From positions 72,944,127-73,008,126 of the forward strand of contig JALGPY010000006.1 in the NCBI GenBank assembly GCA_023055425.1: 64,000 nucleotides of DNA, written 5' to 3'. Origin of the DNA: Linanthus parryae. Its lineage: Eukaryota > Streptophyta > Magnoliopsida > Ericales > Polemoniaceae. Within the stretch, counting starts at the first letter, position 1; each line of letters starts with the position of its first letter. Below are positions 35,200 through 46,430 of this stretch, piece after piece. The notes beneath the pieces were generated by a model. The model was not told the origin of the DNA. It saw nothing but the letters and a program-made list of their open reading frames with translations, and ran no database searches. Both the position numbers and the translations under genes were made by a program.

Positions 35200-36486
35200 T
35201 CACTGGCTCAAGATGTTGAGCAATTCCTGACAATGCTGGAACTTGCTCTCCGGAACCGGCTTGGTGAACATATCTGCGGGGTTGTCAGCAGTACCTACCT
35301 TCTTCACCTTGATCCTGCTTTCACTTATGAGAAAATGATACCTGACGTCAATATGCATGGTTCTTTCATGATGAACCTGGTCTTTAGTCAAGCAAATTGC
35401 ACTCGAGCTATCACAATAGACTATCGCCTGATCTTGATGTAGCCCTAGATCATTGACCATTCCCTTAAGCCAAATTGCCTCCTTTGATGCTTCCGTTAGA
35501 GCCACGTACTCCGCCTCCGTGGTGGACAAAGTCACCGTCGGCTGTAGCGTCGCCTTCCAACTCACACTAGATGCTCCTAGAGCAAATACATAGCCAGTCA
35601 TTGATCTTCTACTTTCAATATCACCTGCATAGTCCGCATCCGAGAAACCAGCTACCAAGATGTTTTCAATAGCCCTATAACATAGGTCAATGTCTGACGT
35701 ACCCTTAAGGTACCTGAATATGCACTTCACCGCCTGCCAATGGTCCCTACCTGGATGAGCCATAAAACGACTAACCACACTAACAGCGAAGGCTATGTCC
35801 GGTCGAGTGCAGACCATAGCATACATGAGACTTCCAACTGCGCTAGCATATGGAACCTTGGACATGTACTCCTTCTCCTTCTCGGTCTGAACGGTGTACA
35901 TTACTAGCTTGCTCTTAGTTGCCATAGGTGTATCTATAGATTTAGCTGATAACATCCTGAATCTTGCCAAGACCTTCTTGATGTATCCCTGCTGTGACAA
36001 GAAAAGCTTCTTCTTCATCCCGTCTCTATAGATCTCAACTCCTAATATCTTCCGAGCAGCTCCCAGATCCTTCATTTCGAATTCCGCGCTAAGGGACCTC
36101 TTTAGTTCTCTAATGTCCATGATATTTCGAGTTGCAATCAGAATATCATCCACATATAGAACTAGGTAAATACGTGATCCACCATGCAACTTTTTGTGAT
36201 ACACGCATCAATCATACTTCCACTTGTGGTAACCAATCTTCAACATGAAGCTGTCAAACCTCTTGTACCATTGCCTCGGCGACTGCTTAAGTCCGTAGAG
36301 AGATCTCTTCAGCTTGCACACGTGGTTCTCTCTTCCGGGAACTTGGAACCCTTCCGGTTGGCTCATGTTTATCTCCTCTTCCAACTCTCCATGTAGAAAA
36401 GTTGGTTTGACATCCAATTGCTCAAGCTCTAGGTCGTGGTGTGCCACCATTGCTTGTAGAACTCGGATAGAAGTATGTCTTACCAC
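35200..36486 (-). pseudogene. Element H reverse transcriptase and RNase H
   Basis: The minus strand encodes copia RT, from SIRVLQAMVAHHDLELEQLD through KLKRSLYGLKQSPRQWYKRF to YVDDILIA. It is followed by RNase H with LSTTEAEYVA and ending in the usual DNPADMFTKPV motif. A stop at 36208-36210 (after HKWKYD) and a frame change near 36486 relative to the upstream frame break the polyprotein. Sequence type matches TNT1/Tork-like elements and differs from the Angela elements A, B, C and E. Confidence 0.9.
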
Positions 36487-37932
36487 CGGTGAGAAGATCT
36501 CGTTTTAGTAAACTCCCTTTTATGACTGAATCCTCTTACAACTAGCCTTGCCTTATACTTGATGCCCTCTCCAGATGCAGTTCCTTCATTTCTTCTGAAA
36601 ACCCACTTGCAACTGACTATCTTCCTTCCCACATGCAGTTTAACAAGCTCCCAATTCGAGTTCTTTCTAAGAGACTCCATCTCCTCTCCCATCGCGGCAA
36701 TCCATTGTGCTGACTCAGAACTAGATATAGCGGCCTTGTAGGAGGATGGCTTGTCCTCTACCTCTTCCGCTACATGTAATGCATATCCCACCATACCATC
36801 ATCTCTGTATCTCGCCGGAGGCTTAACTCTCAAATCTGAGTAATCCAATGCTCTGTCGGACCAGAATTCCATAGGAATGTTGCATCCTATACCTGTGTGC
36901 GGGCTCCGATTCACGAGATAGCATTCCATGGAAACTGCCTCTCCCCAAAATCCTCTAGAAAGACCTGCATTCGAAAGCATGCACCTTGCTTTTGCCAAAA
37001 GTGTCTGATTCATTCTCTCGGCTACACGGTTCTGCTGTGGTGTGTGTAGGACGGTGCGATGGCGTGCTATTCCCTGATCCTTGCAGAATCCATTAAACTC
37101 TGATGAACAGAACGCTAAGTCGTTGTCCGTGCGCAACCTCTTCACCTTCTTTCCCACCTGATTCTCTACCAGCGTCTTACACTCCTTGAATCTTGCGAAG
37201 GCTTCACTCTTGTGCTTCATCACGAATATCCAAGTCATTCTGGAGTAGTCGTCTATGATGATTAGAAAATACATGTACCCGCTAATCGCCTCAACTCGAG
37301 ATGGACCCCAGCAATCCGAATGGATATAATCAAGAGTACCTTTCGTTCTATGAACCGCCTTAGGGAACTTGCTACGCTTCTGGTGGCTCGCATCTGTCTT
37401 CTTATCGCTTGCGGAGAAGGTTATGACCTTTTCTACAGAGCGAGATGCCCTGGCAACTTTTCCATTGGAGACTACGAGATCCTCCTCGTAATCTTCTGCT
37501 ATCCTCAGGATCGCCTTTGTCATCTCTGTCCGGAGTTTTTCTGAGAAATTCATCTCGTCGAATAACCTGTTGAACCCGTGCGACCCCTTCATCCGGTCTG
37601 CGCGTTCGTCCTCGGTGTCTATGCTGTAGTCCTCTTCATCATGGATCTCGGCAATGATGGGTAGACCATCCTCTGCAACCTCTTCAAGGTCCACAATCGA
37701 GATCATAGCGACCTCTTTGCCTTTCGATTCTTGCTCCGCATGGGCAGGGAGTGGATTATTGCGCACATCCTGCCTTTGATCACTGACGACCAGTTCGCCA
37801 TTCTTCATCTTTTGGCTCACCATGATTCTGAATTTCTTGCAGTCAGCCGTGGGATGCATGACCTTTCCGTGACATTCGCACCACTTCGGGTCCCTCACCA
37901 TCTCCCTGGAGTGCAGGAAGCCGTCCTTACGC
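36480..37932 (-). pseudogene. Chimeric frame: Tat-type gag C-terminus joined to copia integrase
   Basis: One continuous frame (473 codons from ATG 37901) starts in gypsy gag, with the zinc-knuckle-like CECHGKVMHPTADC, and follows the gag/pro linker of element G up to FSASDKKTDASHQK. At about 37376 it passes without a stop into copia pol: KAVHRTKGTLDYIHSD, integrase core DDYSRMTWIF, HTPQQNRVAERMNQ (usual QQNG changed to QQNR), then the RT start. Typical GAG-pre-integrase of copia is missing. The frame ends at 36480. A short AGAAG word is plausible microhomology at the junction. Confidence 0.85.
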
Positions 37933-37933
37933 C

Positions 37934-37946
37934 TAAGAGAAAGAAG
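37934..37946 (+). other. Polypurine-tract copy in front of the Element G 5' LTR
   Basis: The 13 bases TAAGAGAAAGAAG before the 5' LTR are identical to those before the 3' LTR (52548-52560), where they form the polypurine tract. A 5' LTR should be preceded by target DNA, not by this tract. Confidence 0.75.
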
Positions 37947-39300
37947 TGATGTTTTGCAACAATGGAGAGTACAGAGTATTTATCAAAAAACAATGAAGGG
38001 TTGCGTCCTTTCAGTAGTCGAATCGCAACCGTCACCGTCGAATTGCGCAATCACAGGGCAAGCTGACGTCACGCCTAAAACCCTAAAAGGCCAGACGGCA
38101 CGACTCTAGGGGTTTAGGTCATAATGGCACGCACGGGGGCCGAATCTGCACATATTTGAATTGGTGCGTGGCGGCGACGCGTACGTTGGTTTCTGCGCAT
38201 GGAAGCCTATCCAGCTATGAGTCTTCACGCGCAGAAAGAGGGCTAATGTAGATAGTGCTTTCTGAGCAGAAAGGGGGCTATCCGGCAAAAATTCGCCCCA
38301 GCTGATTAAAAACGTGAGTAAGACTTGAAAGAACATAACACGACGGAGGAAGAGATAGAGACGCAAGGGAGTTCAAGGAAAGAGGATTCACGCCCCATCT
38401 TTAAGGATTTCATCGTTTGATTCTTTTTCTTCATCTCTTGTACTATTTTCTATGGAGATTATGATTTTTTCAAGAGATTTCATGTCTAGCTAAACTCATA
38501 GCTAGGTGATTATGGAGAACTAGGGTTTACTTAGTTGATTGATGGATTCATGTATTTACTTCACGCTTAAAGCTTAATTTGACTCTTGATTTCATTCATT
38601 CTTCTACTTGACTTCTTAATTCTTAGCATGTGAGGCTTGATCACCCATAGCATGTTAGTTATCTACGAGAGTGTAGATAGTGCTTTCTGAGCAGACAGAT
38701 CTTGGTCACGTGGCAATCATCCAGCACACCATAATGTGCTCCACACACACTGGATCACCAGTCGCGCTGATCCGCGTGGGGGCTACGAGACAGGGCCCTC
38801 GCATACCACTGCACGGGACTTGTAGGGACTTAGTGGTCTGGAGGCTAGAGTAAGTCCTGTCGCGTGCGAGCCAAGCTCGCGCGCGACCTTTAGTAACTGC
38901 TTTTGAGAGATTTATGGCACGAGCTCCATAAACCCGGTCAATCCGGTCAAACCCGGTCAACCGCATAACGGTTCCGGTATTCGCGCATAACGTGCTGTAA
39001 CGGTCCCTATATACGCGGACGAACGTGCCGTTGTGGTTAAGCTAATTAAGCCGCCATTGATGGGCGCATTAACCACACTACAACGGTCACATTCTCCGTT
39101 ATATATAGGACGTTAACCCTTCCATACATGGGAGACACGCCAGACATACGCGGAAGCTCTGCCAAACCTCTGTCTCTCTCTCTCAGACATTACTACTGCC
39201 TTACTCTCTCCCTACACACAACCCAACACCTCTTGTGCCATTTTCTATTCTCTGCACTTGGTGTACACAGAGTTCTCCCTGCCGGATTCTCTTGTGCACA
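37947..39300 (+). repeat. Element G 5' LTR, expanded
   Basis: The LTR begins TGATGTTTTGCAACAATGG and ends CTTGTGCACA. It is 1,354 bp, against 928 bp for the 3' LTR. The extra 425 bp (38271-38695) lie between two copies of a 24-bp sequence starting TGTAGATAGTGCTTTCTGAG (38247-38270 and 38672-38695). The added part has TCTAGCTAAACTCATAGC and ACTAGGGTTTAC words typical of other gypsy elements. Confidence 0.85.
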
Positions 39301-39340
39301 TTTTGGTGAACTTGACGTGAACTTACCATTGCAAGCAACC

Positions 39341-40744
39341 ATGTCTCATGAGGATGATGTCAGTAATAGATCGCCTTCCACGGAAACCACCTCGGGAGAG
39401 GAGACTCGCCGTACTCATACAGCCGCCGGTGAAGCTCTGACGCTGGAAGCCTTGGATGCCACCATCAAGAGTCAGGCGAAGGCTCTCAAAGCTCAATTTG
39501 CGCAGCTAGAACGGATCATGGCTGTCTTGGGGACTCTTGCTCCAAACACCACACCAGCCACAGCTGTCTCTCAGGGAGGAGGAGCCTACACCACTCAAGG
39601 ATTGGGAGTGTCAACCACACCACCCAACCCTAACCTGCAAACTGCACCGGCGACTACACAGCTACCCTCAATCCAGGGGCCAACAGCTCAAATGTTGCCT
39701 CTCGCTACTCATACTCCGCCACCTCCGGCTTTGGTACCTAATCCGGCCTCGCAGTATCCCTTGCCTCCTCCAGCGCCAATCTGGGGTAACGTGAATTCAC
39801 AATATGTCCCTAGTCCCCCTGCGACATATGTGTCGCCTCCGATTGCGGCAACCCCTTCTCCCGCTGCTAAGGGGAGTGCTCCGGAGTGTATGACGTCGCT
39901 GCAACGGCGCATAGACACTATTCTGGCTCACCAATCGTTCGCGGATACCATCATCCCGAAGCTTGACAACGATCCACCTATCCCACGAGAGATCTATCTC
40001 ATGCCTAACCCTGCCGGGTACAAGGCTCCTAAATGGGACAAGTTTGAAGATGTCAATGGAAACGCCCATGAGCATGTCATGCGCTTCATTGATGTGATGG
40101 GGCCGTATGGGGCTGATCCTAAACTGCTGATGCGCGAGTTCCCGAAATCCTTGGGGAATGTGGCTTACAAGTGGTACCGGACGTTGGAAGCCGGATCCGT
40201 GAAGACTTGGGATGACATGGTCCAGAAGTTTTACACCAAGTTCTTCGAGATGGAGGAAAAGGTGACGATGATTCATCTCTCGCGGATGTATTAGAAGCGC
40301 GAGGAGGATGGGATAACATTCATCAAGAAATTCTGGGCCAAATCCTTGGAGTGCAAAGATGTGCTACTCGAAAGCAGACTCGTGGAGATATGCCTGCAAT
40401 GCATGCGAGACGAATACAAAGGTATGCTTATCAACCTGCAAACACCTACATTTTCTAAGCTAATCGAATGCACGAAGAATATCGAGCCTATAGTGGAAAG
40501 GCAGAAAAAGAGGAACGCCCCTGAGCGATCCTCGGGCGGTACTACTTTCAAAATCGGGAGATTCAGCTATAAGAGGGGACGTGAAGCTGAAGTGAATACG
40601 GTCTCGCCCCAAAAGCAGCCAAAGGTAGTGAGCTTTGATGCTCCACCTCTTCCATGTTCGGTGGAAGAAGCAAGCGACCTTTGCAGACAATGGCGTAAGG
40701 ACGGCGTCCTGCCGCCGCTCGAAAAAGCACCCTCCCATGGCTGA
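39341..40744 (+). pseudogene. Element G gag
   Basis: The structural Gag starts at ATG 39341 (MSHEDDVSNRSPSTETTSG), 40 bp after the LTR. A helical segment (residues 35-65), a long Pro/Thr-rich linker and a capsid-like retrotransposon-gag domain (WDKFEDVNGNAHEHVMRFID to ARTKFFEMEE-like residues, 40030-40260) follow. TAG at 40292-40294 interrupts the frame, which then reopens to 40744 and includes KKFWAKSLECKDVLLE. Near 40700-40740 it loses the zinc-knuckle-like segment that the homologous part of element H still has, and the frame shifts into the protease region. Confidence 0.87.
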
Positions 40745-41897
40745 CTGCAAGAAATTCAGAATCATGGTGAGCCAAAAGATGAAGAATGGCGAACTGATCG
40801 TCAGTGATCAAAGGCAGGATGTGCGCAATAATCCACTCCCTGCCCATGCGGAGCAAGAATCGAAAGGCAAAGAGGTCGCTATGATCTCGATTGTGGACCT
40901 TGAAGAGGTTGTAGAGGATGGTCTACCCATCATTCCCGAGATCCATGATGACGAGGACTACAGCATAGACACCGAGGACGAACGCGCAGACCGGATGAAG
41001 GGGTCGCACGGGTTCAGCAGGTTCTTCGACGAGATGAATTTCTCAGAAAAATGCCGGACGGAGATGACAAAGGCGATCCTAAGGATAGCAGAAGATTACG
41101 AGGAGGATCTCGTAGTCTCCAATGGAAAAGTTGCCAGGGCATCTCGCTCTACAGAAAAGGTCATAACCTTCTCCGCAAGCGATAAGAAGACAGATGCGAG
41201 CCACCAGAAGCCTCTGTATGTGACGGCCATTATCAATGGTGTGGAGTTCAAAAGAGTGTTCGTCGACGGAGGAGCAGCAGTTAATGTTGTTTCGCTCCAT
41301 ACTCTGAAGCTAGCGGGAATTCCGGAGCACAAGATTGTCAAACGTCCATCCCCGCTGATGGGATTCGGAAGCGACTCCAGAATGACGATAGGATACATCC
41401 GCTTGGGTGTCCAGATTGGCAAAATCAAGTGCTCAGCAAAATTCTATGTCATAGATGTGAACACTACGTATCACATGATCATAGGTCGAGCCTGGATTCA
41501 TCGCTTCGATGCTATTCCTTCAACAGCTCACCAAGTGATGAAAGCTATCTGGAATGAAAGAATAGTCGAGATACCCGCTTCGACAAATCCATTCAACAGG
41601 GATGAAGTGCATCTCAGTGAGGCGGTATGGTTCACTGAGATGGCAGATGAGCAAACGCCGGGACCATTCAACCCCACTCCTCTGCCCCGCTGGGAGGACA
41701 TCAAAGATCAGTCACCCGCAGGGGTGATGGTGACCAGAGAGGATGCCAAGGAAAAGCCGCCCACGCGAGAAGAGGCTCCACGGATTGCCTACCAGCGAAA
41801 GAACGTGTACACTCTGAAAAGGATAGCAAAATATGATCCTGAAGGCAAGGAAATACAGAGTTTCTACGCCAACGGGAAGAAATGCTATCGCATATGA
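40740..41897 (+). pseudogene. Element G gag end and aspartic protease
   Basis: The frame begins in the Gag linker ADCKKFRIMVSQKMKNGEL, has an acidic spacer (EEDYSIDTED-like, about 40950-40990), and then a retropepsin-like protease. FVDGGAAVNVVS near 41260-41295 is the active-site region (Tat elements often have DGG in place of DTG), and HMIIGRAWIH near 41475-41505 fits the second conserved box. The protease would cut the polyprotein. The frame ends at 41897 and overlaps the RT frame by 16 bp in another phase, which probably reflects a frameshift. Confidence 0.85.
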
Positions 41898-43573
41898 AGG
41901 TCGCGGGGATGTCCTCACGCGAAAATGAGGATATCCCTGGGCAAATCAATCAAATTGAGCATGTTCCAGAGACAGACAAACCAATGCTGAGCGTTCTAGA
42001 GGGGAAACTCAAGGAAGCACCCGAATGCATGGAAGACAAGCCCAGACCACAAAAGCAGGAGCTGAAGGAGGTATTCCTAAGCCCGAGCGAAGAAAAGAAG
42101 AGGCCAGTTGCGGACCTCACAAGCGAAGAGGAGGAAAGATTTCTACAACTCTTGATCGAGTACAAAGACGTATTCGCATGGGAATACGATGAAATGCCCG
42201 GCCTGGACACGAGCATCAGCATGCACCGGTTGGATGTGATTCCAGGATCCAAACCGATAAAGCAGAGCACGATAAGCTTTAGGCCGGAGCTCAACGTGAA
42301 GATTAAGCAGGAAATTGTCAAACTCCTGGATGCCAAATTCATAGAGCTGAATCACCATCCCACGAGGTTGACTAACATTGTGCCCGTGGTAAAGAAGAAT
42401 GGGCAGCTTCGCATTTGCGTGGATTTCCGGGATCTCAATCGTTTCTGCCCTAAGGATGATTTTCCACTCCCCAACATCGACTTACTCATCGATTCAACCG
42501 CGGGTCATCGCATGTTCAGCTTCATGGACGGCTTCAGTGGGTACAATCAGATCAAGATGGACCCCGAAGATGCACGGAAAACCGCATTCATCACCCCGGT
42601 GGGAGTATTCAACTATACGGTGATGCCTTTTGGCCTCAAGAACGCGGGTGCGACTTACTTGCGGGCCATGATGGCCCTGTTCCACGACATGATGCACATG
42701 GAAGTGGAATTCTATGTGGATGACCTACTTGCCAAATCCAAGGAGGAGGCAGACCATCTGGGGGATCTGCGAAAAGTGTTCAACAGATGCAGACGCTTTC
42801 AATTGAAGATGAACCCCATGAAGTGCGCATTTGGGGTAACATCAGGGAAGTTCTTGGGATGTGTGGTACATCGTCTGGGAATAGAGCCTGATCCTGCGAA
42901 AGTATCAGCCATCACTAGCATGACTCCGCCGCATAACCAGAGTGCCTTGAAAACCTTTTTGGGAAAGTTGTCCTACTTGCGAAGATTTATCCCAGCAATC
43001 GCCGAAATCACCTTTTGTTTCAGTGATCTTCTCAAGAAAGATGTTGTATACAACTGGACTGCAGAGCACGAGGCTGCGTTTGGGAAACTAAAGGAGCTGC
43101 TGATCACCACTCTTGTTGTATCTGACATCGACAAGGAGGTCTATAGGAGCGCTCCTAGCCAGGAGTATGAGGGTCAAGAAAGGCCCATCTACTACATCTC
43201 TCGCATCGTGCAACCCGCAGAATCAAGGTACACGGACATCGAACGTCATTGCCTTGCTTTATTCTTCGTAATAGAAAAGTTGAGACACTATTTTGCTTCG
43301 CACAAAGTAGTAGTAGTCACCAAGAGCGATCCTATACGGTATCTTCTGACTCACACCGCTCCTGGGGGAAGATTGGCAAAATGGTATATGACCATCTCCC
43401 AATATGACATCACATGCGTTCGGTCGCGGGCGATCAAATCGCAGGCGGTGGCGGATTTGCTATCACAGTTCCCCGATAACAGTCATGAGCCTGTGATTGA
43501 AGAAGAATTGGAGGGACCTGAAATCTACGCAGTTGAGCTGCCCTATTGGACGCTCCATTTCGATGGCTCGTGA
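41882..43573 (+). pseudogene. Element G reverse transcriptase and first RNase H
   Basis: A gypsy RT is evident: RICVDFRDLNRFCPKDDFPL, DGFSGYNQIKMDPED, MPFGLKNAGATYLR and the catalytic FYVDDLLAKS near 42710-42740. The connection domain with FLGKLSYLRRFIP and a gypsy RNase H (RYTDIERHCLAL, QYDITCVRSRAIKSQAVADL) follow. TGA at 43571-43573, inside the opening FDGS of the second RNase H, cuts the polyprotein. Otherwise the domain order and key residues are well kept. Confidence 0.9.
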
Positions 43574-45586
43574 ACAAGGAAAGGTGGAGGCATCGGGATA
43601 GTCTTGACCAAACCAGATGGAAAGGTCATACAGATGTCCTCAAAGCTTGACTTCGCAGTCACCAACAACGAAGCAGAGTATGAAGCTCTCATCGCGGGAC
43701 TTCGCGCGGCAAAGGCCTTGGAAGTAAGCAACCTTACGGTTATGGGGGACTCCAAGCTAATCGTCAAACAAGCCTCGGGCGAGTATGGTTTGAAAGAGAT
43801 AAACTTATTGCCCTATCGGACCTTGGTACAGAAATTGGTGCAACAGTTCTGCGACGTTAGATACGAACACAAACCTCGAGCGGACAATAGGCATGCTGAT
43901 GCTCTAGCTACCTTGGGATCCAAGGTTAGTGCTGACAAATGTCCTGCGAGATTCTCGATTGAACGAACGTCCTCAGCGTTGACAGAGGACACATGCGATG
44001 ATGAATGCATGGATGATGCGGACTGGAGAAAATCAATCTTACAGGCCATCGCAGAAGGCACGAGCAGCGAGAACAGGGCATCCACAAAGGGATATTGCAT
44101 ACATGATAACACCCTCTACTACAAGGGCCCTGGCGGAATACTCATGCGATGCGTCTCCGAGCAAGAAGGACAAATGCTGTTAGAAAAGATTCACCAACAT
44201 GCTTGTGGAGAAAATGAGGTGTCAATCTATCGGAAAGCCCAAAGGTATGGCATTCATTGGCCGGACATGTCGACGGTCGTAGCACTGATTCAAGGAAATT
44301 GTGAGAGTTGCGCACTGATCAAGGACTCTTTATTCATTGCTCTCACCGACGATGATGCGGATTGGAGGAAACCACTCTTTGACTTTCTCACCCAGGGTAT
44401 CGTACCCGAGTCGAGAAAAGAAGCCGAGAAACTAAAGAGAAAAGCAGCCCCATATGTGGTGCAAGAAAATCTGCTTTGGCGAAGGGGCCATGAAGGTAAC
44501 TTGCTGCGATGTCTAGACAGCAAGGAAGCACAAGAAGTGATGGACCTTTCTCATCAGGTGGAACATCAGGGAGGTGCAAAATTATGCAGACAACTCCTCT
44601 CGATTGGATACTTCTGGCCCATCATGGAGGCTGATTGCCGCACCAAAGTAAGACGCTGCCAGGAGTGTCAATTCAAAGGTAATCTAGTGCACGCCCCTGC
44701 CGTAGATCTACACGCGTTGGGAACACCATGGCAGTTTCATACATGGGCTTTGGATTTTGTCGGTCCCATTCGACCAACCTCGCACGGGAATCATTTAATT
44801 CTCACCGCGACCGAGCTGTTCACCAAGTGGGTAGAAGCGATGCCACTAAAGACAGCAAATGCGTTAGCCGTGGTCCATTTCATTCAAGAAAGCATCATAT
44901 GCAGGTTCGGAATCCCAAACACCATCCTCTCGGATAATGGCACTCCCTTCGTTAATCGCCAGGTAGCTGCGAAGCTAGCAGAGTACAACATAACACAGAT
45001 ATGCTCCACTCCATACTACCCGAAGGGGAATGGGCAAGCGGAAGCAACCAACAAGAAGTTATTGAGGATCTTGAGCAAGATGGTCGCAGATGACCACAAG
45101 AAGTGGGCTGATTCTTTGAATATAGCCTTGTGGGCCTATCGGACTTCTCCAAGGACACCCACAGGGGCCTCGTCATTTCTTTTATGCTATGGAGCTGAAG
45201 CTGTGGTACCTGCGAAAGTAAAGATTAACTCTGCAAGGTTGGCTTTTCATGCATTATATGACAACCAACGCGATAATGATTTAGTCCTGTTAGAAGAGAA
45301 GCGGGAGCAAGCTAAAAGGACTAACAAACGGTACCAAGAAAGGATCCCTCGTGCGTACAACAAAACAGTCCAACGTCGAGATTTCGCAGTTGGAGATTTG
45401 GTCTTCCGCGCGTCTGACCATTGCATGCGAGAGGCAGCTCACCCAAAATTCGCAGCCAATTGGGAAGGACCCTTTGAGGTCACAGAAGTCTTTGATAGTG
45501 GCTACTGCAACATACGGAGGTTGCATGGAACGACCTCAACCCCAAGCTCAGTCAGCATGCGCTGGATTAAGAAGTACTATCCTTAA
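43574..45586 (+). pseudogene. Element G second RNase H and integrase
   Basis: The frame resumes straight after the TGA with KGGGIGIVLTKPDGK, NNEAEYEALIAGLRAA and GDSKLIVKQASGEYG, an archaeal-type RNase H added to RT in the Tat lineage. An integrase follows with an altered HHCC zinc finger (HQVEHQGGAKLC, CQECQ), the core DFVGPIRPTSHGNHLI, LSDNGTPFVN and YYPKGNGQAEATNKK (the D, D, E residues), and the C-terminal GPFEV region. It stops at 45584-45586. The integrase half is undamaged in its visible frame. Confidence 0.9.
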
Positions 45587-45651
45587 CTTCTCTCATTATA
45601 TGCGTTAGATTACAACGTTTGCTTCATGCTCTGTATTGTTATAGCTCGTGC

Positions 45652-45740
45652 ATCTTCTCTCCCATATGAGGGAATTGTAATCTCATCTCTCCCATATGAG
45701 AGTATTTTGTAATAAAAGACTTCTCCCAAATGAGAAGAAC
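45652..45740 (+). terminator. Three short hairpins and an AATAAA signal after Element G pol
   Basis: CTCTCCCATATGAGGG, TCTCTCCCATATGAGAG and CTTCTCCCAAATGAGAAG are three neighbouring hairpin sequences, with AATAAAAG between the second and third (about 45710-45718). They lie 70 to 150 bp after the integrase stop. A polyadenylation or RNA-structure role is inferred only. Confidence 0.45.
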
Positions 45741-45796
45741 TTTATGCTTTCAGTTGTCTTTATTGCTCTGTCTATTTCATTATTCCCAGTAGTAAA

Positions 45797-46430
45797 GCCT
45801 ATCCGCTGTGATAGCAGCCTATGCCAATGCGATCTTAAGTGATCTTCTAAAGCCTATCTGCCATGATAGCATCTTATGCGAATGCGATCTTAAATGATCT
45901 TCTAAAGCCTATCTGTCATGATAGCAGCCTATGCGAATATGATCTTAAGTGATCTTATTTAAGCCTATCTGCCATGATAGCAGCCTTTGCGAATATGATC
46001 TTAAGTGATCTCCTAAAGCCTATATGCCACGATAGCAGCTAATACGAATACGATCTTAAATGATCTTTTAAAGCCTATCTGCCACGATAGCAGCTCATGC
46101 GAATACGATCTTAAGTGATCTTTTAAAAGCCTATCTTCCATGATAGCAGCCTATGTGAGTATGATCTTGAGTGATCTTTCAAGCCTATCTGCCACGATAG
46201 CAGCACTATACGAATGCGATCTCAAAATGATTCTTAAGCCTATCTGCCATGATAGCAGCCTTATGCAAAATGATCTTAAGTGATCTACAAAAGCCTATCT
46301 GCTGAGATAGCGCTCGTACTTGAGTTTGACTTTAGTAAATCTCAAGCCTATCTGCCAAGATGGCAAAGCTATGCAAATACGATCTCGAGCGATCTAAAAA
46401 CATATCTGCGAATCTATCCGGCAGATAGCA
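45797..46430. repeat. Tandem repeat, about 55-bp unit, eleven copies, in Element G
   Basis: Units start AGCCTATCTGCCATGATAG and contain GCGATCTTAAGTGATCTT. There are about eleven, drifting towards the end. Each has a 5-bp stem hairpin (CTATC-TGCCAT-GATAG). Such satellite-like arrays between pol and the 3' LTR are known in Tat/Ogre elements. Confidence 0.9.

Larger units (their letters stand above)
34769..37932 (-). mobile_element. Element H: minus-strand copia element fused to a gypsy gag segment
   Basis: The 3' LTR (34769-35058) and pol through integrase (35200 to about 37376) are ordinary Ty1/copia of the Tork/TNT1 type. Where copia gag should be, the DNA (37377-37932) is instead Tat-type gypsy gag, the same as 40694-41212 of element G. 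H stops at 37932, directly next to the left end of element G, and no 5' LTR is visible. Confidence 0.8.

Noticed and set aside
37926..37947. A splice acceptor at the border of H and G (pyrimidine run then TTAG on the minus strand)
   Set aside because: It is simply the reverse complement of the polypurine tract; no exon upstream supports splicing.
45797..46430. CRISPR-like array
   Set aside because: The units are contiguous diverging tandem copies with no unique spacers, and the DNA is a plant retroelement.
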